Origin: Sediminitomix flava
Lineage (GTDB): Bacteria > Bacteroidota > Bacteroidia > Cytophagales > Flammeovirgaceae
DNA length: 64,000 nucleotides
Assembly (NCBI RefSeq): GCF_003149185.1
Contig: NZ_QGDO01000001.1
Location: 1,178,001 to 1,242,000 of the forward strand
Direction: 5' to 3'
A model generated the notes under the pieces. It made no database searches, was not told the DNA's origin, and was given only the letters and a program-made list of their open reading frames with translations. Position 1 is the first letter of the stretch; every line of letters begins with the position of its first letter. The position numbers and the translations under genes were made by a program. This document shows positions 26,122-34,219 of the stretch, piece by piece.

Positions 26122-26823
26122 CTATTTTTCAGAACTCACTTCTCTTCTAATATCATCTTTAATCTGCCCATCTTCAAATACAATTACTCGATGCGCCTTG
26201 TCAATCACACGCTGATCATGTGTAGAAAAAATAAAGGTAGTATGCTCACCTTGATTGAGTCTTTCCATAATATCTAAAAGGTCGGCTGTAGATTTTGAAT
26301 CTAGATTGGCTGTCGGTTCATCGGCTAATACAAACTTTGGTTTTGAGGCCAAAGCTCTTGCTACTGCTACTCTTTGCTGCTGCCCTCCAGAAAGTTTGGT
26401 TGGTCTTTTATGTAGTTGATCTGCTAAACCAACCGATGCAAGAAGGCTTGTCGCACGTTCTTCACATTCTTTTTTACTACGCCCTTGAAGTTGCATGATG
26501 AACTCTACATTCTCTTTGGCTGTGAGTACAGGAAGTAAGCTATAATCTTGAAAAACAAAACCAATATGATCTCTTCGGAAAGCTATCAATTCGGAAGCAG
26601 ACAACTTAGATATATCTTTTCCATCAATTAAAATTTGTCCACTTGTCGGATTGTCCAAACCTCCGATCAGATTCAGCATTGTTGTTTTACCCGAACCTGA
26701 AGGCCCTACAATTGCAGTAAATTCACCTTGCTTGAATTCAATGCTTACTTCATTGACTGCTTTTACAGGAATGGTATCTGGATTATATATTTTATTGAGT
26801 TGATTTATTTTTATGATACTCAT
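26122..26823 (-). CDS. ABC transporter ATPase, LolD/MacB type
   Basis: The protein has 233 residues, a stand-alone nucleotide-binding domain. Walker A GPSGSGKTT (near 39-47), Q loop FVFQDYSLLPVLTAKEN, signature LSGGQQQRVAVARALA, Walker B FVLADEPTANLDSKS and the switch His in STHDQRV are all intact. Sequence is of the LolD/MacB/FtsE subfamily, whose members drive conformational change of FtsX-type permeases (mechanotransmission) rather than classical translocation. The two permease genes lie directly upstream. Probably energises extraction or export of a lipid, lipoprotein or other envelope cargo. Confidence 0.93.
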   Translation of the reverse strand: MSIIKINQLNKIYNPDTIPVKAVNEVSIEFKQGEFTAIVGPSGSGKTTMLNLIGGLDNPTSGQILIDGKDISKLSASELIAFRRDHIGFVFQDYSLLPVLTAKENVEFIMQLQGRSKKECEERATSLLASVGLADQLHKRPTKLSGGQQQRVAVARALASKPKFVLADEPTANLDSKSTADLLDIMERLNQGEHTTFIFSTHDQRVIDKAHRVIVFEDGQIKDDIRREVSSEK

Positions 26824-26851
26824 GGTTGTTCTGTTTTGAATGGTAAATGAA

Positions 26852-28075
26852 TTAGTGTGTTCGGATAGCTTCTACAGGCTTTAGTTTTATTGCTTTAATT
26901 GCTGGATAAATAGCCGAAATCAATGCTGTAGCGATAATGGCTAGCGTAATTCCAAAAATAGTTTCTGGACTTAAAGACGGCCTTACAATCGTATCAAAAC
27001 CAAAACTTGCCATTCCTTCACCAAAAATACTGAGGTCTATTCCTGTATAATGGAAATAGCTTGTACTCAATAGTCCTAAACCAAGACCAATCAGTCCGCC
27101 AATTCCTGTAAGAAAAAGCGTTTCTAAAATCACCATTTTTACGATTCTGATCTTCTTCATTCCCACAGCCATGAGCGTTCCTATTTCCCTTGTTCGTTCG
27201 AAAACGGCCATGAGCATGGTGTTCATAATTCCGAAAGTAACGCCCATCATAAAAATCATAATAATGATTGCGTTGGTGAAACCCATAGATTCTGCAAAAA
27301 CGGCTAGTTCGGGCTGTGCTTCTTTCCATGTTTCTACCAAATCATCAGAAGAAACAAAATGCTCAATTTTAGCTTTCATGGCAGGAACTTGCTTCATGTC
27401 TTTCAGCATGATCGCTATTTCATGAATGCCATCCACTTTAAGTAATTCTTCCAAATCATGTTGTCTGACAAAAACATTTCCTTCATCAAACGCTTGAGAT
27501 GCCGTTTGAAAAATCCCGACTACTTTGAATTGCATCCCGACAAGTTCGTTGTCTTTATCTTGCATGGTCAGAATTAACTTTGAGCGAATTTTCAGCTTTA
27601 ATTTATCGGCCAATCTTTTACTAATCACTACTGGCTTTTGCCTTCTTCGCATTTTTGTATCGAAGTAGTCTCCATCAATAATATTTTCAGCTATTCCAGA
27701 AAAATTTCGTTCTGTTTCTGTATTCACGCCATTGATTTGTACACCTAAACTATTGTGTGCTGAAGCTGCTACTCCTGTTGAAATCACTCTCTCAGATATA
27801 GCAACAACTTCTTCTTGCTGTTTGAGTTTTTCGATCAACGGATCCGCATCTTTTATCTGATATTTGATTTCTTTCGACTGTAAAAAAGTCTTCTGATGAA
27901 TCTGAATATGTGCAGAACTGTTTTTGATGCCATTCAGAATTGACTGTTGCATCATCCCTTCAATAAAGGCTATACCGAGTGCGGTTAAGGTTATACCAAC
28001 GGCTACCGCTGTAATGATGACACTACTACGTGTTTTGTTTCGCCAAACATTTCTCCATGATAATACTGCTAACAT
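26852..28075 (-). CDS. FtsX/LolE-type ABC transporter permease (second)
   Basis: The protein has 407 residues. Topology is that of LolC/E: one N-terminal membrane segment (about 15-40), a large periplasmic domain of MacB-PCD type (about 45-255), then three C-terminal segments (about 270-300, 318-348, 370-395) with the conserved MMGVTFGIMNTMLMAVFERTREIG coupling region. The opening LSWRNVWRNKTRSSVIITAVAVGI is typical. It starts 4 bp after the first permease gene, and the two probably form a heterodimer with the downstream ATPase. Confidence 0.9.
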   Translation of the reverse strand: MLAVLSWRNVWRNKTRSSVIITAVAVGITLTALGIAFIEGMMQQSILNGIKNSSAHIQIHQKTFLQSKEIKYQIKDADPLIEKLKQQEEVVAISERVISTGVAASAHNSLGVQINGVNTETERNFSGIAENIIDGDYFDTKMRRRQKPVVISKRLADKLKLKIRSKLILTMQDKDNELVGMQFKVVGIFQTASQAFDEGNVFVRQHDLEELLKVDGIHEIAIMLKDMKQVPAMKAKIEHFVSSDDLVETWKEAQPELAVFAESMGFTNAIIIMIFMMGVTFGIMNTMLMAVFERTREIGTLMAVGMKKIRIVKMVILETLFLTGIGGLIGLGLGLLSTSYFHYTGIDLSIFGEGMASFGFDTIVRPSLSPETIFGITLAIIATALISAIYPAIKAIKLKPVEAIRTH

Positions 28076-28079
28076 AATT

Positions 28080-29318
28080 TTATCCTTTTAGGGCTTCCGC
28101 CACACGTAGTTGAACAATTTTATAGAAAGGGTAAGAAAGAGAAAGCATCACAATCGTGAAAATAATGATGACTTGAATCAGAACGACACCAAAGTCTAAG
28201 ATTGTTGGAATTAAAGGATCCATTCCCATCAACTCCATTTGCTTTGCAGCTTCTCCAGTCAATTCGATTGGATTCACAAAGAAATGATGAACCAATGGAA
28301 TACTTACAGCTAACGAAATACCTAAACCAAGAACAGCTAAGATCAAAGACTCTATAGTCACTAGTTCTGCCAGTTTCCATTTTGACATTCCGACACCAAC
28401 CAAAACACCAAATTCTTTTCCTCTTTCCATGGTCATCATCATCAGTGTTCCATAAATTCCGAAAGCAATAATGATATACAGAATCCCGACCATGACAATT
28501 CCACCTATATCATCAAACTCTAAACTTTGTACCATATCGGGAGCTAGTTCTGCCCAATTCATCACTTCAACATCCGCTCCGAAGCTCGATTTCAGATGCT
28601 CTTGAAAAGTCAAAAGGTCTTTTGAAACCTTTAAGCCTTGTGGTTTCACATCCAAATCCAACAAATATGCAGAGACTAAACCATAGGCAGAAAATAATTC
28701 TTGTGCTTGCTCTAGGGGTAAATAAACTGCCATTCTGTTCAGTTCGGGATTGCTCAGTTTAAGAATTCCTTCAATTGGATATTTCCCTGCCGCCTGTTGT
28801 GCATGATAACCACTTCCCCAAAGTACAAGTGTATCACCTATTCCCATCTGAAGATAGTCGGCCAAACCTTGAGCAATCATTACACCTTGACTATTCGAGT
28901 CTAGAAACTTTCCTTCGACAATTCTTTCATCTAATTCTGTGAAGTTTCGTTCTTTTTCTGGTTCAATTCCTGTGACGAAGGAAGCTTGTGTCGTTTTCTC
29001 GGAAACCGAAAGGGCAAAAGCGTCCAGCCGAGGAATGATTTGCCGAACTTCTTGATATGCCTTCAGCTTCTTTTCTTGTTCTTCACTTTGAGGCATCAAC
29101 TCATTGATCGATTTATCTTTCCAGTATCCTTCTTTGTGAAGCTGAATATGTCCCATTTGTTCAATCGTGACTTTTGCCATATTGTATTGCCCGCCTTTTT
29201 GAAGACTTCGCATAAATACAGACAGAATCACGGCCATACAAATTGAGGCTACACTGATAATTGTTCGACGACGGTTTCTCCATACATTCCGCCAAGCCAT
29301 TTTTGCAATTAAACTCAT
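28080..29318 (-). CDS. FtsX/LolC-type ABC transporter permease (first)
   Basis: The protein has 412 residues with the same four-segment FtsX layout as its neighbour: N-terminal AWRNVWRNRRRTIISVASICMAV, a periplasmic domain (about 45-260), and three C-terminal spans including IIIAFGIYGTLMMMTMERGKEFGVL. Overall similarity to the other permease is clear at both ends, so the pair is probably a diverged duplication. It follows the LolA-like gene by 6 bp. As both members are present with a LolA-like partner, the set is a LolCDE paralogue rather than a MacB system. Confidence 0.9.
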   Translation of the reverse strand: MSLIAKMAWRNVWRNRRRTIISVASICMAVILSVFMRSLQKGGQYNMAKVTIEQMGHIQLHKEGYWKDKSINELMPQSEEQEKKLKAYQEVRQIIPRLDAFALSVSEKTTQASFVTGIEPEKERNFTELDERIVEGKFLDSNSQGVMIAQGLADYLQMGIGDTLVLWGSGYHAQQAAGKYPIEGILKLSNPELNRMAVYLPLEQAQELFSAYGLVSAYLLDLDVKPQGLKVSKDLLTFQEHLKSSFGADVEVMNWAELAPDMVQSLEFDDIGGIVMVGILYIIIAFGIYGTLMMMTMERGKEFGVLVGVGMSKWKLAELVTIESLILAVLGLGISLAVSIPLVHHFFVNPIELTGEAAKQMELMGMDPLIPTILDFGVVLIQVIIIFTIVMLSLSYPFYKIVQLRVAEALKG

Positions 29319-29324
29319 GGTCGC

Positions 29325-30068
29325 TTATCTAATTTTTTTCATGTTCTGTTGAGAAAAGAAACTTTCTTTCATAGGTACATTGTATTGTGCCGTTCGGGTA
29401 TAAATCTCTGTTCTGTTCTCGGGTTCATCGGCAGGTTGCATCACTAGCTTACAAGGAATTTCTCGATCATCCATTTTCTTTATATCAAAAGATGTCATTG
29501 TATTCACCAAATACTCATCTTCGTCATAATATTCTGCTTTCCGTTGGTTATACAAATCTTTACTAACCCAAAGAATTACTTTTCCCCAAACCACCGTAGC
29601 ATCTTCAGTCGGGATCAGCTCTATTTTCCAACATGTTTTTCCATCTATTTCCTCTTCTCCAAGAATCTTCTTGTGATAATCATGAACAATTGAAGACTGC
29701 TTTAGTAAATCATCATTCGTAAAATCAGAACCCATCCAAGACTGCCCCATCATTGAAGCACTTATTTTTACTGTTTTTTCAATAGAAGGAATCCAGTTCC
29801 ACATTTCGTTATTGCGTTTCAAAGAAGTAGTTCCTTTGTCTTTGGCTGGCGCTTCTACATACATCAAGAAAAATTCTTCTCCCAAAGACCAACTTTTCAT
29901 GGTCATTTCCCTAGTCCAAGTAGGTCTGATAATTTTCATGGTCATGATAGAACGGCTAGTCTTACCTCGGTTTTTCTCATCCGATTTCTTTACTATTTCT
30001 TCAACATCTTGTGCATATGCTTGAAAGCAAAACACACTAAACAATAGGCTTATAAGGATTCTTTTCAT
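29325..30068 (-). CDS. LolA-like outer-membrane lipoprotein-sorting family protein
   Basis: The protein has 247 residues from the ATG at 30068 (signal MKRILISLLFSVFCFQAYAQ); a GTG at 30077 is an alternative. The mature domain has the beta-rich half-barrel pattern of the LolA/LolB-like family that binds acyl chains, with the segments MTMKIIRPTWTREMTMKSWS, EMWNWIPSIEKTVKISASMM, GSDFTNDDLL and WGKVILWVSKDLYNQRKAEYYD. It probably carries a lipid or lipoprotein cargo across the periplasm from the permeases to the outer membrane. It is the first gene of the operon and has a TetR-operator-like sequence 20 bp before its start. Confidence 0.87.
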   Translation of the reverse strand: MKRILISLLFSVFCFQAYAQDVEEIVKKSDEKNRGKTSRSIMTMKIIRPTWTREMTMKSWSLGEEFFLMYVEAPAKDKGTTSLKRNNEMWNWIPSIEKTVKISASMMGQSWMGSDFTNDDLLKQSSIVHDYHKKILGEEEIDGKTCWKIELIPTEDATVVWGKVILWVSKDLYNQRKAEYYDEDEYLVNTMTSFDIKKMDDREIPCKLVMQPADEPENRTEIYTRTAQYNVPMKESFFSQQNMKKIR

Positions 30069-30087
30069 TGCATTCACATCTTTTGGT

Positions 30088-30101
30088 TGAACGGTTGGTC
30101 A
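30088..30101. promoter_or_regulatory. Candidate TetR operator before the export operon
   Basis: TGAACGGTTGGTCA is a 14-bp quasi-palindrome (TGAAC/GGTCA arms, one mismatch). It matches 12 of 14 bases of the site before tetR and lies between tetR's stop and the LolA-like gene start. Confidence 0.6.
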
Positions 30102-30146
30102 TAAATAATTTCAAAAAAAACACAGCAAAATACTGTGCAAAAATTT

Positions 30147-30728
30147 CTAGGTCCTGTATCGATTTATATAATGCATCAATACTCTTTGTAATTGAAATTC
30201 CTCATTAGGAGAATACAGAAACATGGCAAAAGCACCAAACATCTGCGCTACAAAACTACTGGTTTCCAATAAAGGATCTTCAACTCCCAATTCTTCAAAG
30301 ATTTGGTAGAAAGTCATCTGAACTCTGCCCAAATGTGCTACTACATGTTCTTCTTTGAAGAAAGACGCATCGGCTTGCAAAGAGAAATTGAAATAGATGC
30401 GCCACTCTCGTGTATTTTCCATCACAACCTCAGAAAACTCTTTACAAAGCTGTTCTAAACGTTCGAAAGCAGGTAAACCCATAGGTTCTACTTTGTCAAA
30501 AATTTCCTTTTCTTTGCCAATTGCATAAATCAAAAGTTCGTTTAATAATTCTTCTTTACTTTTGAAATAATGATACAAAGAGCCTTTTGCTATCCCTGCT
30601 TCTTTGGCAATGGTGCTAATTGAAGTATTCAAATATCCCTTCTCTGCAAATAGGCTAGCTGCGGTATCTAGAATGAGCTTCCTACTTTGCTCCCTTATCT
30701 CTTCAAATTGCTCTTTCGTTTTTGGCAT
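30147..30728 (-). CDS. TetR/AcrR family repressor
   Basis: The protein has 193 residues. The N-terminal HTH domain (about 10-60) is canonical: ILDTAASLFAEKGYLNTSISTIAKEAGIAKGSLYHYFKSKEELL. The C-terminal ligand-binding half (about 70-193) is helical and not assignable to a ligand. It precedes the LolA-like/ABC/barrel genes on the same strand, and near-identical 14-bp sites lie before both tetR and that operon, so autoregulation plus operon repression is the likely role (inference). The inducer may be a lipid or envelope-active compound. Confidence 0.92.
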   Translation of the reverse strand: MPKTKEQFEEIREQSRKLILDTAASLFAEKGYLNTSISTIAKEAGIAKGSLYHYFKSKEELLNELLIYAIGKEKEIFDKVEPMGLPAFERLEQLCKEFSEVVMENTREWRIYFNFSLQADASFFKEEHVVAHLGRVQMTFYQIFEELGVEDPLLETSSFVAQMFGAFAMFLYSPNEEFQLQRVLMHYINRYRT

Positions 30729-30743
30729 AAAATCATTTTTGAC

Positions 30744-30757
30744 TGAACGATTGGTCG
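30744..30757. promoter_or_regulatory. Candidate TetR operator before tetR
   Basis: TGAACGATTGGTCG is near-identical to the site at 30088 and sits 16 bp upstream of the tetR start codon, where bound repressor would block tetR transcription. Confidence 0.6.
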
Positions 30758-30833
30758 AATATCTTTTTTTTCAAGGAAAATGTCAAGCATTTAAATATAA
30801 AAAGGCTGAAAAAACTTTTGAGATGTAAGATTT

Positions 30834-31038
30834 TAAGTACTAGGATATATTTTTTCGAGATAAAACTTAACTGTTCTTAGAGTTACTCTAAGAACTCATA
30901 AATGGAAACCAGAGTCTTCAGACTCGAAAAATCTGCTAAAATGTCGAGTCTGAAGACTCTAACTCTCATCAATCAAACCTTAGATAGCTTCACAAATTCT
31001 AAGGATAGTATTTCCCGTTTTCTTATGCCTAGTACTTA
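30834..31038. repeat. MITE-like dispersed repeat, copy A
   Basis: This 205-bp element is bounded by TAAGTACTAGG and its exact inverse CCTAGTACTTA. Inside are a perfect 10-bp hairpin (GTTCTTAGAG/CTCTAAGAAC), a 15-bp inverted repeat GAGTCTTCAGACTCG/CGAGTCTGAAGACTC and a small hairpin (30978-31004) with the conserved 13-nt loop. Copy B is at 39334. It has no coding capacity, so movement, if any, would need enzymes from elsewhere. Confidence 0.85.
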
Positions 31039-31047
31039 TTCCTTTTA

Positions 31048-31077
31048 AATACACTGGAGTTTTAATTCCAGTGTATT
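31048..31077 (-). terminator. Terminator-like hairpin after T9SS GH5 gene
   Basis: The perfect 11-bp stem AATACACTGGA/TCCAGTGTATT lies 15 bp past the stop codon of the minus-strand GH5 gene. The following U tract is weak. Confidence 0.6.
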
Positions 31078-31091
31078 CACACGCCCTACTA

Positions 31092-32588
31092 TTAAAACAC
31101 AATCTTCATTATTTCATGCCCATTATCTGTGATTAATTTCAGATAATAAATCCCTTTTGAGACATTAGCTTCTGCCAGATCGAAATCAAAGTGGTGAATT
31201 CCTGCTGAGACTTCATCATAAGAATTCTCAAAAACCAATTTACCCAGACCATCAAAAACTTGAATACTGATAGCTGTTTCTACTTTGAGATTCATTTCAA
31301 TATTAAAGTAGCCATCATCTGAAGGATTTGGATAGACTACATAATTTTCTACAGTTAGATCAGTTCCTCTTTCGTCTATAAATAGTTGGTTTCTTGAATT
31401 GGAGGCAGAAAGAGAAGGATAAACCAAATTCGGAAAGTTATTGGCAAAAGATCGAGTTGCTTCATAAATCTTAGCAGATTTCCCAAAACCATCATCTTCA
31501 GTGCCATTCCTCCAAGCTGTGATACCAGCAAAACCATTTGTCTTTACCTTGTTGTAAACATCTTTAAGTTTTACATTAAAATCACAGGCTCCTCCAGGAC
31601 TCGTACAAGTACAACCACAAGTATTGTTTGGTAAATCTGTTCCCGGAAATTCTCCAATTACAATTGGCTTATTTACATTCGGATACAAAGCACTTGCTTG
31701 TTCCCCAAAAGGTGCGCCCGTACTTTGCCACTGATACCAGTGCATTGAGTAAAAATCTAAATACGCTCCTCCATGATTGTATTGAGCTTTTAGGGCACTA
31801 CCTGTATAATTGTCTCCGTCATGATTTACACCATAATTGTTATATCGGCTACTATTATAGATAATCCATTTTGAGCCAACTGTGGTGAGATTTTTATAGT
31901 TTGAAGCGGTATGAATTTTTGCCGCACATCTCGCGATAAATCGGATGGTATTATTTCGGTTGATTGTCCCGTCTACAAGGTTATTTTGATTCTCCCACAT
32001 ATGCTCTGGCTCATTGATGATATCATAGCCTAATACGTAAGGATTATTTTTATAACGTGCGACAACAGGACCTAAAAAGTTATCAACATAACTCGTTAAT
32101 TTGTTGGTATCTCTGATCACATTTCGATGCAAAGTATATTTTGTACTTCCGGGCTGTCCATTTCCTGCTTTCAAAACCATGTCAAACGACCACATCGTTA
32201 AGATCACGTAGATATTTCGCTTTTGAGCCTCATTGAGTACAGCATCCAAATGACTATAAAATCGGGATGAAGGACTGAGTACATAACCATTATTATCATA
32301 TTGGGGAGTGTTATTTCCTCTTCCATGTACCCAAATGCGAACACAGTTTACCTTGTTGTTCTGCATCTTCAGAAATTCATCTTGCCAAAAGCTCAAACTG
32401 AAATGATCGGTGTCCAAGAAATCAATTCTGTAATAAGGGTCATTTTGCCAAGGGCTATTAATTCCATTTAAGAAAATCTTTCGGTTATTCACCCGAAATT
32501 CATTTCCATTTACTGTGATTCTTTGTGCTAAGGTTGTATTGAGTAACAAAGTACATATGCCTAGCGTAAGCAGTACTATTTTTTTCAT
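31092..32588 (-). CDS. Secreted GH5 endo-beta-mannanase with T9SS tail
   Basis: The protein has 498 residues. Signal peptide (about 1-21, TLAQ), then a GH5-type TIM barrel (about 22-395): GINSPWQNDPYYRIDF, INEPEH with the acid/base Glu near 192, and VIGEFPG with the nucleophile Glu near 313. A Cys-rich insertion (CGCTCTSPGGAC) follows the nucleophile. The C-terminal ~85 residues are a T9SS type A sorting domain (VYPNPSDDGYFN, then KGIYYLKLITDNG). The enzyme should hydrolyse internal beta-1,4-mannosidic bonds outside the cell. It is separated from the upstream GH5 lipoprotein gene by 261 bp and a terminator, so it is its own transcription unit. Subfamily is not certain. Confidence 0.85.
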   Translation of the reverse strand: MKKIVLLTLGICTLLLNTTLAQRITVNGNEFRVNNRKIFLNGINSPWQNDPYYRIDFLDTDHFSLSFWQDEFLKMQNNKVNCVRIWVHGRGNNTPQYDNNGYVLSPSSRFYSHLDAVLNEAQKRNIYVILTMWSFDMVLKAGNGQPGSTKYTLHRNVIRDTNKLTSYVDNFLGPVVARYKNNPYVLGYDIINEPEHMWENQNNLVDGTINRNNTIRFIARCAAKIHTASNYKNLTTVGSKWIIYNSSRYNNYGVNHDGDNYTGSALKAQYNHGGAYLDFYSMHWYQWQSTGAPFGEQASALYPNVNKPIVIGEFPGTDLPNNTCGCTCTSPGGACDFNVKLKDVYNKVKTNGFAGITAWRNGTEDDGFGKSAKIYEATRSFANNFPNLVYPSLSASNSRNQLFIDERGTDLTVENYVVYPNPSDDGYFNIEMNLKVETAISIQVFDGLGKLVFENSYDEVSAGIHHFDFDLAEANVSKGIYYLKLITDNGHEIMKIVF

Positions 32589-32789
32589 TGTGTTTTACTT
32601 TTGTAAAAAGTGATAAGTTTAATCTGTTTTTAAATACGCTACTCACGTCTGAGTTGTATTCAAGAACGGTTCTTGGGGTACCTTACTATTTACAAATGTA
32701 AATAACACACCTATTGAGAGCTTATATTTTTAAACGGAAAGCCAATACTAATTTGAAATTGAATTTTGTTTTCCAATACTTCTGAAATA

Positions 32790-32820
32790 CAAAAAACGAA
32801 TGCTCAATCGAACATTCGCT
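32790..32820 (-). terminator. Rho-independent terminator of the symporter-GH5 gene row
   Basis: On the minus strand the stem GCGAATG/CATTCGT (last pair imperfect) is followed by TTTTTT, 31 bp after the stop of the GH5 lipoprotein gene. Beyond it, up to 32588, I see nothing else. Confidence 0.75.
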
Positions 32821-32850
32821 TTCCATTTTCAAGAATACTGAAATCAGTAT

Positions 32851-34209
32851 TTAGATTTCTTTTGGAGAATCTATGACTTCATTATCAGACTTTTCTTTCA
32901 AGTATTTTTTATCATTCAATCGTTGAATTTTTTGAGCTGATTCACTGATGATATTTAGTGTTGTAGTATCTTGATCATACACCGAATACCATCCTTGTCT
33001 TTCATGTGGAGGATCTCCGATGTAGTCATCTCCTTCTTCCCAAAAATCGTGAATGTGTTTTGGTCTGCCTTCTCCAGCAAAAGCCCAAAAATTTGCTCCG
33101 ACTAATGATGTTCCTTGCTCCGCATTCTCAATGACTTTCTCAAAAAGAGCTTTATAATATTTATCCTTCCACACCGTCGTTGCTTTCGGATCATGGTTGT
33201 TCTCATCTCTACCAATTCCGAATTCTTCCAAGACGATTGGTTTACCTAGTTTTTGCGCTGAGGCAACATGATCTTTGATGTAAGCTTCTACATTTTTGAA
33301 GGCAGTCGGATAAGTTTCTTCTGCATTGGTAGGGTTAAACCAAGACCAATTCTGTACCCAAATATGCATGGTCATATAATCAATATGTTCGGAAAAATTA
33401 TCTTCATATACATTGATGCCTGCATTTGTACCCGGTGTATTTCCTTCAGTACCTAAACAAACTAAGTGCTTTTGATCTTGAACTTTGATAAAAGAAGCTG
33501 TACGCTCAATCCACTTTAAGTAATCTGCACGAGATTCATATCCTCTTGGCTCATTTGAAAGTTGCCAAGCCATAATTGTTCCGTCTTCTTTATAACTTCT
33601 TTTAGTAATGCTATTTTCACGGTTGATTATTTTCGTCAAGAAATCTTCAAAAAGCTGCATTGCTTTTTCATTCTGATAAAATGACTGTGTGTATTTGATG
33701 TAGGCATCCCAAGAGTTTGAACCATCGAAAGGATATGGCGCTTCGGGTTCTCCTGCCCATTCCAAATATTGCGTCATTCCTCCAGACCAAGTCCAAAAGT
33801 TATTGAGTACCATCACCGCTTTCATATCTCTTTTTGCCATTTCAGACAAGAGGAAATCAAGACCTTCGGCTACTTCTTCATTTATTACTCCTGCTTCGGG
33901 TTGTAAAGTAGGTTGAACTCGCCAAGGTGCTGAAAGCGGACCATCACTCGAAGCTAAGATTCGCAAGTTTGTGATTCCGAGTTCTTGCATATGGTCTAGC
34001 TCTCGGGTCAATCTTGCTCGATCGCCTTTTTCTCCCTTCATTCCCAAATTCATTCCGTACCAATAATTGGCTCCAATGAAATAGTAGGGCTTTTTCTTAT
34101 GAACAAACTGTGTTCCCGATACAGAAACAAAGTGTTTGTGACTACTACAGGATACTCCTAAAAGAAGGATGAGTATGCCTAGTAAAATATTGATAGATTG
34201 TTTTTTCAT
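32851..34209 (-). CDS. GH5 family mannanase lipoprotein (GH5_7-like)
   Basis: The protein has 452 residues from the ATG at 34209. This start gives the lipoprotein signal MKKQSINILLG...GVSC; the longer frame to 34233 overlaps the epimerase gene. The GH5 barrel shows HFVSVSGTQFVHKKKPYYFIGANYWYGMN at its start (typical of GH5_7), WQLSNEPRG with the acid/base Glu near 220, MHIWVQNWSWF, and VLEEFGIGRDENNHD with the nucleophile Glu near 329. It probably acts on beta-mannan or manno-oligosaccharides at the outer membrane or in the periplasm. It lies 10 bp after the epimerase gene and ends the row. Confidence 0.88.
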   Translation of the reverse strand: MKKQSINILLGILILLLGVSCSSHKHFVSVSGTQFVHKKKPYYFIGANYWYGMNLGMKGEKGDRARLTRELDHMQELGITNLRILASSDGPLSAPWRVQPTLQPEAGVINEEVAEGLDFLLSEMAKRDMKAVMVLNNFWTWSGGMTQYLEWAGEPEAPYPFDGSNSWDAYIKYTQSFYQNEKAMQLFEDFLTKIINRENSITKRSYKEDGTIMAWQLSNEPRGYESRADYLKWIERTASFIKVQDQKHLVCLGTEGNTPGTNAGINVYEDNFSEHIDYMTMHIWVQNWSWFNPTNAEETYPTAFKNVEAYIKDHVASAQKLGKPIVLEEFGIGRDENNHDPKATTVWKDKYYKALFEKVIENAEQGTSLVGANFWAFAGEGRPKHIHDFWEEGDDYIGDPPHERQGWYSVYDQDTTTLNIISESAQKIQRLNDKKYLKEKSDNEVIDSPKEI

Positions 34210-34219
34210 GGTTAAAAAA

